Part shown: positions 1 to 9,199 of the stretch, in pieces | Layout: each line of letters begins with the position of its first letter | Numbering within the stretch: position 1 is the first letter of the stretch | Source of the DNA: Planctomycetota bacterium | GTDB taxonomy: Bacteria; Planctomycetota; B15-G4 | DNA length: 64,000 nucleotides | Direction: 5' to 3' | NCBI GenBank assembly: GCA_029259715.1 | Contig: JAJDEP010000019.1 | Span: 310,001 to 374,000 of the forward strand | Program-made: the position numbers and the translations under genes | The notes under the pieces: generated by a model | Database searches by the model: none | Told to the model about the DNA's origin: nothing | The model's input: only the letters and a program-made list of their open reading frames with translations

Positions 1-622
1 CGAACCCGGGTTGGATCGCGGCCAGCAGCGGGCCCGGCTCGGGCTCGGCCAGCAGCGACGGCCGCACCAGCCCATAGACGAAGAGGAAGACCAACGCCGC
101 GACGGCGACGCCGGCACCCCGACGTCCCTGCAGATGCGCGAGCAGCCCGCCCGAGACCGTTGTCACCAGGAAGGTCAGCAGCAGCACTCCCCCGAGATCC
201 GCCGACTGCACCAGCACCGGGCTCGCCGCCACCGCGTGCCCGACGAATTGCCACGGGTAGCCGTTGAGCGGCCAGGACAGTCGCACCATCTCGTGGGCCG
301 TCCAGAGCACCGGCAGCCACAGGGGTGAGGCGCCCCGGGACAGGACGCGGTGGGCCAGCCAGCCGTAGCCGCCGATGTAGAGCGCCGAGATCACCCCCAC
401 CAGGCCGTAGTTGATCCAGTGGGTCTCGGCGAGCCAGAGGTTGACCACGCCGAAGAAGACCAGGCCCACCAACCACAGGCGCAGGAAGGCGGCTCGCCCG
501 GTCGGCGCGTCGGCCGCGGCGGCCGTGAGGGCGATCGGGGCCACGACGACGAGCGGCCACCAGCCCAGGGGCGGGAAGGCCGCGATCAGGGTCGCTGTGC
601 CGATCACCAGGGGGAGCCGCAT
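1..622 (-). CDS. lnt: Apolipoprotein N-acyltransferase (Lnt), C-terminus beyond window
   Basis: Inner-membrane enzyme that N-acylates the lipid-modified cysteine of apolipoproteins, the last step of lipoprotein maturation. It runs off the left edge, so only about 207 N-terminal residues are visible. These give several hydrophobic segments (early FPPLGWWPL, then LRLWLVGLVFF), followed by the Lnt-type stretch WTAHEMVRL, NGYPWQFVGH and LVQSADLGG, and finally LLAAIQPGF, which matches the start of the family's nitrilase-like catalytic domain. The Glu-Lys-Cys catalytic residues lie beyond the edge. The ATG at 622 is 9 bp after the moeA stop, so the two are probably co-transcribed. The window encodes several lipobox-bearing lipoproteins that would be substrates. 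Confidence 0.85.
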   Translation of the reverse strand, partial: MRLPLVIGTATLIAAFPPLGWWPLVVVAPIALTAAAADAPTGRAAFLRLWLVGLVFFGVVNLWLAETHWINYGLVGVISALYIGGYGWLAHRVLSRGASPLWLPVLWTAHEMVRLSWPLNGYPWQFVGHAVAASPVLVQSADLGGVLLLTFLVTTVSGGLLAHLQGRRGAGVAVAALVFLFVYGLVRPSLLAEPEPGPLLAAIQPGF

Positions 623-631
623 GCCGACCGC

Positions 632-1912
632 CTACCAGCTCGCGCCGCGCGGCAAAGGAAAGAAGTCCGCCAGGGCCCCGGCTGGCGCCTCATCGTCGCC
701 ACTGGCCACATAGGCGAAGCCGTCCGCAGCGCTCATGCAGACCAGGTCGCCCGAGCCGTGCCAGCCCTCGAACACGAGCTCGTCGCCGCCCTCGCGAGGT
801 CGTAGCTGCATGGGCAGGATCAGGTCGCGCCAACCGTTGCGCCGCACCGGTTGGGCGAGGGGCAGGCGCTGAGCGGCCCAGGGATCGACGGGGCGTCCGC
901 CGCGGCGGGCGATGGCCGGCGCCACCAGCACGCGTCCGGTCATGAGCGCCGCCACCGGGTTGCCGGGCAGGCAGAAGACGAGCTGCGGGCCATCGCCGGG
1001 TCGTCCGTCGGGGGCCTCGCGGGTGCAGAAGATGGTGGGCTTGCCCGGCTTGACGGCCACCTTGTCGAACAGCGGGGTCGCCCCGGCGTCCGCGACGATC
1101 TCGGCCGAGTAGTCGAACTGTCCGACGGACGCGCCGCCGGTGAGCACGATCACGTCGGCAGCCAGGGCCTTCTCGAAGCGCGCGGCGAGGGCCTCCCGCG
1201 TGTCCTCCGCCACACCCAACTCGAGCACGTCGGCGCCGCACGCACGGAACAGACTCGCCAGCGACGGGCCGTTGCTCTCGCGGATCTGCCCGCGTCGCAA
1301 GGGCGTGCCCGGGGGCACCAACTCATTGCCCGATGTGAGCAGCGCCACGAGGGGACGCTTCAGCACCGCGACCTCGCCGACGCCCGCCGAGATGAGCAGC
1401 GAGAGTCCCAGCGTCGTGACCTCGTCGCCCGGCACGGCCACGACTTGCCCCCGAGCCAGGTCCTCCCCCTTCGGCGCGACGTTGGCGCCCGCCGCCACCG
1501 CCCCCTCGATGACGATCTGCTCGCCGTCCCGTTCGGTGCGCTCGATAGGTACCACCGCGTCGGCGCCCGGGGGCAGGGGCGCCCCGGTCATGATCGAGAG
1601 GGCCGTCCCCGGCGTGAGCGCGGTCGCGCCCTCGTCCCCCGCCGCCACCTGACCCGACACCGGCAGGCGGTTCCCCGCGGCGCCCAGGTCCGCGGCCCGC
1701 AGCGCGAATCCGTCCATCATGACCCGGTCGAAGGGCGGCAGGTCGGTGTCGGAGATCACCTCCTGCGCCAGCACCCGGCCCGTCGCCGCGGCGATGGGCA
1801 GCACCTCCGTGGCGCTGAGCGGGCGCGTCGTCTCCACGACGATGCGACGGGCTTCCTGGATGGAGATCACGGGCTCGGTTGCGCGGTCCGTGGCATCTCC
1901 GTGGCGTACCAT
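632..1912 (-). CDS. moeA: Molybdopterin molybdenumtransferase MoeA
   Basis: Inserts molybdate into adenylylated molybdopterin in the cytoplasm, completing the molybdenum cofactor. At 426 aa it has the usual MoeA length. Motifs appear in family order: MMDGFALR in the N-terminal part, LTSGNELV and GGASVGQFDY in the MoCF-binding fold, then KPGKPTIF and CLPGNPVAAL, with a C-terminal beta domain. The ATG at 1912 is taken as the start. A GTG at 1870 before ISIQEARR would give an N-terminus closer to typical MoeA and is a real alternative, since neither has a strong Shine-Dalgarno. It is transcribed divergently from the efflux adaptor and leads into lnt. No other molybdenum cofactor genes are visible. 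Confidence 0.93.
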   Translation of the reverse strand: MVRHGDATDRATEPVISIQEARRIVVETTRPLSATEVLPIAAATGRVLAQEVISDTDLPPFDRVMMDGFALRAADLGAAGNRLPVSGQVAAGDEGATALTPGTALSIMTGAPLPPGADAVVPIERTERDGEQIVIEGAVAAGANVAPKGEDLARGQVVAVPGDEVTTLGLSLLISAGVGEVAVLKRPLVALLTSGNELVPPGTPLRRGQIRESNGPSLASLFRACGADVLELGVAEDTREALAARFEKALAADVIVLTGGASVGQFDYSAEIVADAGATPLFDKVAVKPGKPTIFCTREAPDGRPGDGPQLVFCLPGNPVAALMTGRVLVAPAIARRGGRPVDPWAAQRLPLAQPVRRNGWRDLILPMQLRPREGGDELVFEGWHGSGDLVCMSAADGFAYVASGDDEAPAGALADFFPLPRGASW

Positions 1913-2019
1913 ACGGGGCGCCCGCGGCGCTGCCCCCTGTCCCTATTCTGAAGCGCTTGCCGGACCGTGCGCGGGCACCGCAACGGCCCCACCCCCCTTT
2001 CCGCCGAAGAGCCTCTCCC

Positions 2020-3420
2020 ATGGCGACGCCTTCCTCCTGGATGTGCGCTCTCTGCCTCGCGTGCACGACGCTCGTCGGGTGCATGGAATTCGGCGAACCC
2101 GGAGCGGACGGCGACGACGCGGCGGTCGCATCCGCCGACGCGGAATCCGGCGATGCCGATGCCGATGCCGATGCCGATGCCGATGCCGACGCCGACGCAG
2201 CCGACGCGAATCGCGAGGACGCGGACAACGGCAACCGACCGCGCGAGGCCGTGCGCGGTGGCCGTGACGTGCGCAGCGAGACCAAGGTCGAGGTGGGCAC
2301 ACTGCAGATCGGGCCGGTGCGCGATGAGATCGTCGTGTCGTCCCGCGTCGAGACGCGCTACTCGGTGCAGGTCTTCCCCAAGCTGAGCAACCTGCCGATC
2401 CTCGAGGTCTTCGTCGACGAAGGCGACCGGGTGGAGGCGGGCGACCTGCTCATGACGCTCTACGACACCGAGTTGCGCCTGGCGGAGCAGACGGCCAAGG
2501 GCCGTCTCGCCGAGGCCGCCAAGACGGTGGAGTCGCGTCAGCTGCTGCTCGAGCAGGAGACCCGGCGGGTGCTGCGCGCCGAGCGTCAGCACCGCAACTT
2601 CCTCGTCGAGTTCGAGCGGCTCGAGGGCCTCGGAGAGCAGGGCCTGGTGACCAAGAAGGAAGTGGCCGACGCACGCCTCAGTGCCGAGACCGCCGAGGAC
2701 GACATCAGCCTCGCCACCTTCGCGAAGAGCGACGCCGAGATCGCCCTCCAGCTCAGCGTCATCGCCGAGCAGCAGGCCGCCATCGAGTGGGAGCGGGCCG
2801 GCAACGATCTCAGCTACACGTCCGTGCGGGCGCCCATGAGCGGCATCGTGGCCGAACGCCATTGCGACGTGGGCGAGCTGACGTCGCTGTCCGAGAACGC
2901 CTTCCGCCTCGTCGACCTCGACGACCTCGTGCTCAACCTGCGCGTGCCCCAGGACTCCATGTCCGACCTCAAGGCCGGCCAGCCCGTCGACGTGCGGGCC
3001 ATCTCGTCGGCCACCGCCGGCTTCCGCGGCGTCGTGCGCACGGTCAACCCGGTGCTCGACGTCGACAGCGGGTCGGTGCGCGTCATCGTCGACCTCGTGT
3101 CCGCGCCAGGCCTCGTGCCGGGCCTGTTCTGCGAGGCGCGCATCGTCACCTCGTCGCGCGAGGACGCCCTGTTGGTCGCCAAGCGCGCCGTGCTCTACGA
3201 GGACGACCAGCCGGTGATCTTCGCGGTGGACGACGACCACGCGGACGACGATCGCGCCAGCAAGATCGCCTTCATCGCCGGCGTCAGCACGTCCGACGCC
3301 GTCGAGATCCTCTCCGACGTCGACGGCAAGCCGGTCCCGGCGGGCCTGCGCATCATCGTGGTGGGCCAGGAGAACCTGAAGGACGGGTCGCCCATCCTCA
3401 TCGTCGAGGAAGCCCTTTGA
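2020..3420 (+). CDS. RND efflux periplasmic adaptor (HlyD/MFP family), lipoprotein
   Basis: Adaptor that links an inner-membrane RND pump to an outer-membrane channel. The ATG at 2020 is chosen because it gives a clean lipoprotein signal (hydrophobic MCALCLACTTLVGC, lipobox LVGC, Cys at about residue 23). The open frame continues upstream to 1879, but that extension is not signal-like. After the Cys comes a low-complexity Asp-Ala linker, then a barrel-sandwich half (VFVDEGDRVEAGDLL), a long helical hairpin rich in Glu, Gln and Arg, the second half (VRAPMSGIVAERHCDVGE) and beta-barrel segments (LRVPQDSMSDLKAGQPVDV). 466 aa. Its TGA overlaps the TTG start of the pump. No TolC-type channel gene is adjacent. 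Confidence 0.9.
   Translation: MATPSSWMCALCLACTTLVGCMEFGEPGADGDDAAVASADAESGDADADADADADADADAADANREDADNGNRPREAVRGGRDVRSETKVEVGTLQIGPVRDEIVVSSRVETRYSVQVFPKLSNLPILEVFVDEGDRVEAGDLLMTLYDTELRLAEQTAKGRLAEAAKTVESRQLLLEQETRRVLRAERQHRNFLVEFERLEGLGEQGLVTKKEVADARLSAETAEDDISLATFAKSDAEIALQLSVIAEQQAAIEWERAGNDLSYTSVRAPMSGIVAERHCDVGELTSLSENAFRLVDLDDLVLNLRVPQDSMSDLKAGQPVDVRAISSATAGFRGVVRTVNPVLDVDSGSVRVIVDLVSAPGLVPGLFCEARIVTSSREDALLVAKRAVLYEDDQPVIFAVDDDHADDDRASKIAFIAGVSTSDAVEILSDVDGKPVPAGLRIIVVGQENLKDGSPILIVEEAL
2152..2199 (+). repeat. GATGCC hexanucleotide repeat encoding (Asp-Ala)8
   Basis: Six perfect GATGCC units (2152-2187) followed by GACGCC and GACGCA, all in frame, encode eight Asp-Ala pairs just after the lipobox of the efflux adaptor. 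The unit is 6 bp, so gain or loss of copies changes only the length of the acidic tether between the lipid anchor and the folded domain. Confidence 0.95.
3406..3419 (+). promoter_or_regulatory. Shine-Dalgarno and TTG start of RND pump within adaptor stop
   Basis: GAGGA at 3406-3410 lies 6 nt before TTG (3417-3419), which shares bases with the adaptor's TGA (3418-3420). This start keeps the whole first transmembrane helix of the pump, whereas the first downstream ATG (3483) would cut it. The TTGA arrangement suggests translational coupling. Confidence 0.6.
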
Positions 3421-6400
3421 AGCAACGCCCGCACGCGGGCGGCGTCTTCGAGCTGACGACGACCCGGCCCGTCGCCGTCTTCATGGCCTTCCTGACCCTG
3501 GTGCTGTTCGGGGTGCAGTCCCTGCGGCGGTTGCCCACCAACCTGCTGCCGGACATCAGCTACCCGCGCGTGACGGTGCGCGCCGAGTACCCCGGCGCGG
3601 CGCCCGAAGACGTGGAGGAGCGCGTCACCAAGCGACTGCACGAGGCCCTCTCGGTGCTCTCCGGGCTCGAGTCGATCTCGTCCATCTCGCGGGCCGGGTC
3701 GGCGGACGTGACCCTCGAATTCGTCTGGGGCACGCAGCTCACCTTCTCGATCCAGGACATCCGCGAACGCCTCGACCGCACCCTGCTGCCGCTCGAGGTG
3801 CAGACGCCCATCATCCTGCGCTACGACCCGACCCTCGACCCGGTGCTTTCCTTGGGACTCACCGGCGGGCGCGACCTGACCCAGCTGCGACGTCTGGGTG
3901 AGGACCGGCTGGGACCAGCCATCTCCACCGTGGAGGGCGTGGCGGCCGTGCGAGTGCGCGGCGGCCTGCAGGAGGAGATCCAGGTGCGCCTGCAGGGCGA
4001 CAGCATGGCCAGCCACGGACTCACCGCCCAGGACGTGGCGGGACGCCTCGCGGCGGAGAACGTCAACCTCGCCAGCGGCACGGTGCTCGAGGGCGACACC
4101 GAGTACCTGGTGCGCATCCTCAACGAGTACCGCCACCCCGACGAGATCGGCCGCACGATCATCAAGCGCGAGCCGGATGGCGGCGTCGTCCGCCTCGACG
4201 ACCTCGCGTCGATCCACCGCACCCACAAGAAGCGGGACGTGGTCACGCGCATCGGCGGCCAGGAGTCCGTCGAGTTGCTGATCTTCAAGGAAGCCGACGC
4301 CAACATCGTCGAGCTGGCCAGCGCGGTGCGCGATCGGGTGCTCGGCACGGTCGACCAGCGCCGCTACGTGCGACAGCTGCGCAACGGCGACATCGACGAC
4401 CCCGTCGCCGTCGAACGGGAGTTGCAGCGGCAGATGCGCGCCGAACCCCAGGTCGCCGCCCTGATCTCCCAGTGGACCACCGCGAGCCAGTGGGGTGGCG
4501 GCGGAGGCCGCAGGGGTGGAGGCCCGGGCGGCGGCGGTGGCGGCGGCCCGCGCGATGGTGGCGGCGATGACGATGACGATGACGATGGCGACGACAGCGC
4601 TGCGAGCCCCACCGGAGCGGCCTCCGAGGAGTCGGACGCCGGCGCCGGCGACACGACGGGCGACGAACTCACCGACGGCGAGCCGCCGCCCCCCACGGTC
4701 GAGGAACGCGCCGGCGCGCTCTACGCCGAGTGGAAGGCCAACCGCGAGGCGCTCATCGAGCAGGAAGAGAATTTCGACTACCTCGCCGCCGACCTGCCCA
4801 GCGACGTGAGCGTGCAGTTGCTCTCCGACCAGTCGGCCTTCATCGAGAAGGCCCTGAACGAGGTGCAGGAGTCGGGCCTGGTCGGCGCCTTCTTCGCCGT
4901 GATCGTGCTCTATCTGTTCCTGCGCAAGCTCGGGACGACGATCATCATCGCGGTGGCCATCCCCGTGTCGGTGCTGGTGACCTTCGTGCCGCTGCACATG
5001 TCGAACACCACGCTCAACGTCATGAGCCTGGGCGGACTGGCGCTGGGCATCGGCATGGTGGTCGACAACGCCATCGTGGTGCTCGAGTCCATCGCCCGTT
5101 GTCGTGAGCGGGGCGACAGTCCCGCCGCCGCCGCCGTCAACGGCGTGCGCGAGGTCGCCGGCGCCGCCACCGCGTCGACGCTCACCACCGTGGCCGTGTT
5201 CGCGCCGATCATCTTCGTCGAGGGCATCGCCGGGCAGGTCTTCCGCGACCAGGCCCTCACCGTGGTCGCCAGCCTGATGGTCTCCCTCGTGGTGGCCCTG
5301 ATGCTCGTGCCCATGCTCGCGTCGCGGACCGGCCTCGGCCTCGGCAAGGGCGCCAACCTCGGCGCGACCTGGCGACGCTTCACCGGCCGACTCTTCACGG
5401 GGCTCGCCGCCTTCGGCACGTTTTGGATCCCGCGCGCCCGGTTGCTCCCGCTGCGGCTGCTGCAGTGGCTGTTCGTCCCCGTGGCGTGGCCGCTGAAGGT
5501 GGTCCTGCAACTGCTGCTGTGGACGCTGCAGCTCATCGGGCGCGTGATCTACGCGGCGCTCGCCGTCGTGCTGTGGCTCGCCCTCGCCGCGCTGGGGGTC
5601 GTCGGCGCCGTGCTCTGGCTGATCCTCGCCATCCCGTCGTGGCTGTTCACGGTGACCTACGGCGCCATCCACCGGGCCTACCCGCCGTTCATCGCCGGGG
5701 TGATCGGCTCGCCCACGAACGCAACGTTCACCCTGGTCATCGCCGCGGCGCTCATGGCGTGGACGCTGATGACGGCCGGTTCCCTCGGCAGCGAGCTGTT
5801 GCCCGAGGTGCACCAGGGTGAGATCACGGGCCGCCTGACCATGCCGGTGGGCACGCCGCTCCAAACCACCGACGGCATCGCCCGCCAGGCCGAGCGCGCC
5901 ATCGCCGACCACCCCGACGTGGCCTGGATCTCCGTGACGGTGGGCGTCCCCCGGGACGAGGTCAACGAGCCCGACGAGGGCGAGCACACGGCGCGCCTGA
6001 CGGTGGGCCTGCACCCGTCCAAGGACATCGCCGCCGCCGAGGAGCGCGTCATGGACGTGCTGCGCGAGGCCCTCGGGAACCACCCGCAGCTGCGGGACAT
6101 GCGCTTCGAGCGGCCGTCGCTGTTCACGGTGCGCTCGCCCCTCGCGGTGGAGATCACCGGCGACGACCTGGGCGAGATCGGACGCGCCGCGGGCGAGGTG
6201 GAGGCCGTGCTGCGCGGCATCCCCGGGCTGCGCGACATCCAGTCGAGCGTCCAGCCGGGCAGCCCCGAGGTGATGATCAGCTTCGACCGCGACCTGATCT
6301 CGCGCTACGGCCTCGACACCCAACGCCTGGCCAACACCGTCAGCAATCTCGTCAAAGGCAACGTCGCCACGCGCTTCACCGAGGACGAGCACAAGCTCGA

Positions 6401-7325
6401 CGTCCTCGTACAGATGGACAAGCTCGAGCTGCAGTCGCTGCAGGACCTGATGCAGCTGCCCGCCAATCCGACGAGCGACGCCTCCGAACCCCTCTCGGCT
6501 CTCGCCGACATCCGCGTGCGCGAGGGCCCACGCGAGATCCGCCGCATCTGGGGCCAGCGCGCGGCCATCGTCTCGGCCAGCCTCTCGGGCTTCGACATCG
6601 GACGCGCCGCCGAGCAGATCAGCGACAAGATGCTCGACATCGAGCGCCGCTCCGACGGCCTGACCATTTCCATGAGCGGCCAGTCGCGGGAGATGGACGG
6701 CGCCCTCGACCAGATGACCACCGCCCTGCTGCTCGCGGTGTTCCTGGTCTACGTGGTCATGGCCTCGATCTTCGAGTCGCTGCTGCAGCCGCTGATCATC
6801 ATGGTCACCGTGCCCCTGGCGCTGTTCGGGGCCGTCATGTCGCTGTGGTTGCTGGACATCCCGCTGTCGGTGGTCGTGTTCATCGGCGCCATCATCCTGG
6901 CGGGCATCGTGGTCAACAACGCCATCGTGCTCATCGACGCGTGCAACCGGCGCCGGCGACTCGACGGCATGGACCTCGAACAGGCCGTGCGCGCCGCCTG
7001 CGAGATGCGCCTGCGGCCGATCCTCATGACCACGCTCACCACCGTGCTCGGGCTGCTGCCCCTCACGGGCCTGCTGGCCGACCTCGGACTGCCCGACTGG
7101 GTCCCCGGCACCGGCGGCGAGGGCACCGAGCTGCGGGCGCCCATGGCCATCACGGTGGTGGCGGGCCTGCTCACGGCCACCGCGCTGACGCTCGTGGTCA
7201 TTCCCACGGTGTACGTGCTCGTCGAGCGGGCCCTCGGCAAGCGCGCGTCGCAGACCGCGAGTCCCGAGCCGGACGAGGACGCCGGCGACGCCGCGAGCCT
7301 GCCCGAAGCCGCCCCGGCGCGCTGA
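3417..7325 (+). CDS. RND efflux transporter (AcrB/CusA-like) with two insertions
   Basis: Proton-driven inner-membrane pump working with the adaptor just upstream. 1302 aa, against about 1,030-1,060 in typical family members. RND marks are TM1 (RPVAVFMAFLTLVLFG), RRLPTNLLPDISYPRV, the TM4-like stretch GLALGIGMVVDNAIVVLE with its acidic residue, FAPIIFVEG, and in the second half ILAGIVVNNAIVLIDACN and LRPILMTTLTTVLGLLPL. Two insertions account for the extra length. One is a Gly-rich then Asp-rich low-complexity segment starting near residue 360, just before TM2. The other, about residues 640-760, carries extra hydrophobic segments between TM6 and the periplasmic loop. Substrate is unknown. The TTG start is supported by a Shine-Dalgarno. 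Confidence 0.9.
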   Translation: MKQRPHAGGVFELTTTRPVAVFMAFLTLVLFGVQSLRRLPTNLLPDISYPRVTVRAEYPGAAPEDVEERVTKRLHEALSVLSGLESISSISRAGSADVTLEFVWGTQLTFSIQDIRERLDRTLLPLEVQTPIILRYDPTLDPVLSLGLTGGRDLTQLRRLGEDRLGPAISTVEGVAAVRVRGGLQEEIQVRLQGDSMASHGLTAQDVAGRLAAENVNLASGTVLEGDTEYLVRILNEYRHPDEIGRTIIKREPDGGVVRLDDLASIHRTHKKRDVVTRIGGQESVELLIFKEADANIVELASAVRDRVLGTVDQRRYVRQLRNGDIDDPVAVERELQRQMRAEPQVAALISQWTTASQWGGGGGRRGGGPGGGGGGGPRDGGGDDDDDDDGDDSAASPTGAASEESDAGAGDTTGDELTDGEPPPPTVEERAGALYAEWKANREALIEQEENFDYLAADLPSDVSVQLLSDQSAFIEKALNEVQESGLVGAFFAVIVLYLFLRKLGTTIIIAVAIPVSVLVTFVPLHMSNTTLNVMSLGGLALGIGMVVDNAIVVLESIARCRERGDSPAAAAVNGVREVAGAATASTLTTVAVFAPIIFVEGIAGQVFRDQALTVVASLMVSLVVALMLVPMLASRTGLGLGKGANLGATWRRFTGRLFTGLAAFGTFWIPRARLLPLRLLQWLFVPVAWPLKVVLQLLLWTLQLIGRVIYAALAVVLWLALAALGVVGAVLWLILAIPSWLFTVTYGAIHRAYPPFIAGVIGSPTNATFTLVIAAALMAWTLMTAGSLGSELLPEVHQGEITGRLTMPVGTPLQTTDGIARQAERAIADHPDVAWISVTVGVPRDEVNEPDEGEHTARLTVGLHPSKDIAAAEERVMDVLREALGNHPQLRDMRFERPSLFTVRSPLAVEITGDDLGEIGRAAGEVEAVLRGIPGLRDIQSSVQPGSPEVMISFDRDLISRYGLDTQRLANTVSNLVKGNVATRFTEDEHKLDVLVQMDKLELQSLQDLMQLPANPTSDASEPLSALADIRVREGPREIRRIWGQRAAIVSASLSGFDIGRAAEQISDKMLDIERRSDGLTISMSGQSREMDGALDQMTTALLLAVFLVYVVMASIFESLLQPLIIMVTVPLALFGAVMSLWLLDIPLSVVVFIGAIILAGIVVNNAIVLIDACNRRRRLDGMDLEQAVRAACEMRLRPILMTTLTTVLGLLPLTGLLADLGLPDWVPGTGGEGTELRAPMAITVVAGLLTATALTLVVIPTVYVLVERALGKRASQTASPEPDEDAGDAASLPEAAPAR

Positions 7326-7344
7326 CGCCGACCACCGCGGGACC

Positions 7345-9183
7345 TCAGTTCGGGCCGTTGAAGGCCTTGTGGTTCACGCCCATGTAGAGGGTCGCGGGCA
7401 GTCCTTGCACCTCGGTGTAACCGGAGCTGCCGCCGATCTCCCGGGTCTCCAGCGACCAGCCCCCGATCTTCGCGGACTGGCGCAGCCGCGGAGGCACCGT
7501 GCCGAACCAATCCGACTGTCCCCGGGCCGCGCCGTGGCGCAGGCTCGCGTCGTAGTTCACCAGCGAGAGTCGCTGCATCCCGCGCAGCCGGGCGCTCTCG
7601 GCGAGCAGTCGTGCGAGTTGACCCTCCGTCGCGTACGCCACCTGGACCTGGTCGACGCCGGCGTCCCGCAGGCACGCCAGGAACGGCGCGAGGAATCCCT
7701 GACGCAGGGAACTGACGACCACCAGGTGGTCGGCGCTGTCGTGCTCGGCGAGGGCGGCGGCTACGGCCTCGAACTCGGACGGCTCGCGCTTGCGCTCGGC
7801 GACGATGTCGATGGTGGCCGCGAGGAGCAGCGCGATCCACGCCGCGACCCCCAGGGTCCGCATCAGGCGCGTCGACAGGCTGAGCCAGGCCCGCGCCACG
7901 AGCAACACCAGCAGGGGCAGCACGAAGAAGCAGTACTTGCTGATGAACAGGTCCGTGGTGCCGCGCACCTGGTCGGCGGCGAAGACCAGGCCCGGGGCCA
8001 CCGGCGCCGACCACCACAAGCAGCGGGCGACCCGCGCGCTGAGTCCCCGGCCGGGCTCGCCGGCGGCGGGCGGCGTCCCGCGCCCCACCCCGGCCAGGAA
8101 GCGCGCATGGAAGCTCGCCACCGCCCACGGGTAGGTCAGCGCCGCCAGCACGACCAAGGCCATGCGGAACACATCCCGGGCGGCGCCCGTGAAGGCCTCC
8201 GCCAGGGCGAAGCGTCCCAGCAACAGGCCCAGCGGCCGGGCGAAGTCGGTGTCGCCCTCGGCCGACTTGGAGAAGTGCACGCGCTCGCCCCACGACGAAA
8301 GGTGCCCGAGCAGGTCCGACAACCACGGCAGGAAGGCCAGGGCCACGAGCAACCCGGCCAGGGCGGCCGCACCGAGGGCGCCCATGCGCCGACCGCGGGG
8401 CGCCGAGAGCGACAGCAACAGCAGCAGCACACCGTGCCAGGCGAACACGAGCATGGCGTGGTAGACGCTCAGCAACCCCACCACCGAGGCGACCACGAAC
8501 ACGACGAACCAACGGCGCCGGGCGCGGCGGTCGCCGACGCCATCCCGCGCCGGCAGGCGGTGGTGCCATTCCAGCGCTGCGGCGGTGGCCCAGAGCGCCG
8601 CGCACAGGGCCAGACCGTAGGGCCGCAGGAACGTCGACACCGCGTGGAACCACGGGGCGCACGCCATCATCAGCACCACGATCTCCGCCGCCCACGGCAG
8701 GGGCAGCGCGCGGGCCGCGAGGCGCCGCAGTCCCAGCAGCGACACCAACCCGATGAGGATCCCGAGCACGCGCACGCCCAGGCCGTCGTTGCCGACGATC
8801 CGGATCCAGACGTGCAGCAGCACGTAGTAGAGCGGCGGGTTGAAGTTCGTCGCGTCGCCCAGGGCGGCCCGGGTGGCGGCGAAGTCGTGGGCGTTGTCGG
8901 CGTCGAAGTACGCGTACAGGTCGACGATGGGCGCCGGCCCGTCGGGCCAGATGACGTCGGGCACGCCCGCCGCACCCTGCTCCGAGAGCAGCGCCCCGGG
9001 CCGCGCCACGGTGATGTCGAAGGAGAAGCCCTCGTCGTGCTGGATCTCCCACACCGACGCGTAGGCCACGGCCAGGAACACATAGACCACCAGCGTGGCC
9101 CAAACGACCATGGTGCGCGCGGGCGTCGACCCGGGGGATGTGTCCACGGGCCCAGGGTGTGCGTCCGCGTCGCCGTTGTGCAT
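7345..9183 (-). CDS. GT-C-type polytopic membrane glycosyltransferase, paralogue 1
   Basis: Predicted multi-pass inner-membrane protein of the PMT/ArnT-like GT-C fold, which transfers sugar from a polyprenyl-phosphate donor on the periplasmic face. 612 aa. After the first hydrophobic segment comes EIQHDEGFSFDI (Asp50-Glu51, the place where GT-C enzymes carry acidic catalytic residues), then NPPLYYVLLHVW, the equivalent of the family's HPPLYY motif. About ten hydrophobic segments follow, then a soluble tail that starts at HLVVVSSLRQGF and ends HKAFNGPN. It shares architecture and this tail with the next two genes. The upstream paralogue ends 16 bp before this start. Acceptor and sugar cannot be told from sequence. 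Confidence 0.75.
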   Translation of the reverse strand: MHNGDADAHPGPVDTSPGSTPARTMVVWATLVVYVFLAVAYASVWEIQHDEGFSFDITVARPGALLSEQGAAGVPDVIWPDGPAPIVDLYAYFDADNAHDFAATRAALGDATNFNPPLYYVLLHVWIRIVGNDGLGVRVLGILIGLVSLLGLRRLAARALPLPWAAEIVVLMMACAPWFHAVSTFLRPYGLALCAALWATAAALEWHHRLPARDGVGDRRARRRWFVVFVVASVVGLLSVYHAMLVFAWHGVLLLLLSLSAPRGRRMGALGAAALAGLLVALAFLPWLSDLLGHLSSWGERVHFSKSAEGDTDFARPLGLLLGRFALAEAFTGAARDVFRMALVVLAALTYPWAVASFHARFLAGVGRGTPPAAGEPGRGLSARVARCLWWSAPVAPGLVFAADQVRGTTDLFISKYCFFVLPLLVLLVARAWLSLSTRLMRTLGVAAWIALLLAATIDIVAERKREPSEFEAVAAALAEHDSADHLVVVSSLRQGFLAPFLACLRDAGVDQVQVAYATEGQLARLLAESARLRGMQRLSLVNYDASLRHGAARGQSDWFGTVPPRLRQSAKIGGWSLETREIGGSSGYTEVQGLPATLYMGVNHKAFNGPN

Positions 9184-9199
9184 GACCCGAGCCCCCTGC

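Noticed and set aside
3195-6392. 1065-codon minus-strand open frame over the RND gene
   Set aside because: High GC leaves antisense frames open. The plus strand has full RND motifs; the minus frame is His/Arg/Gly/Asp-rich without domains.
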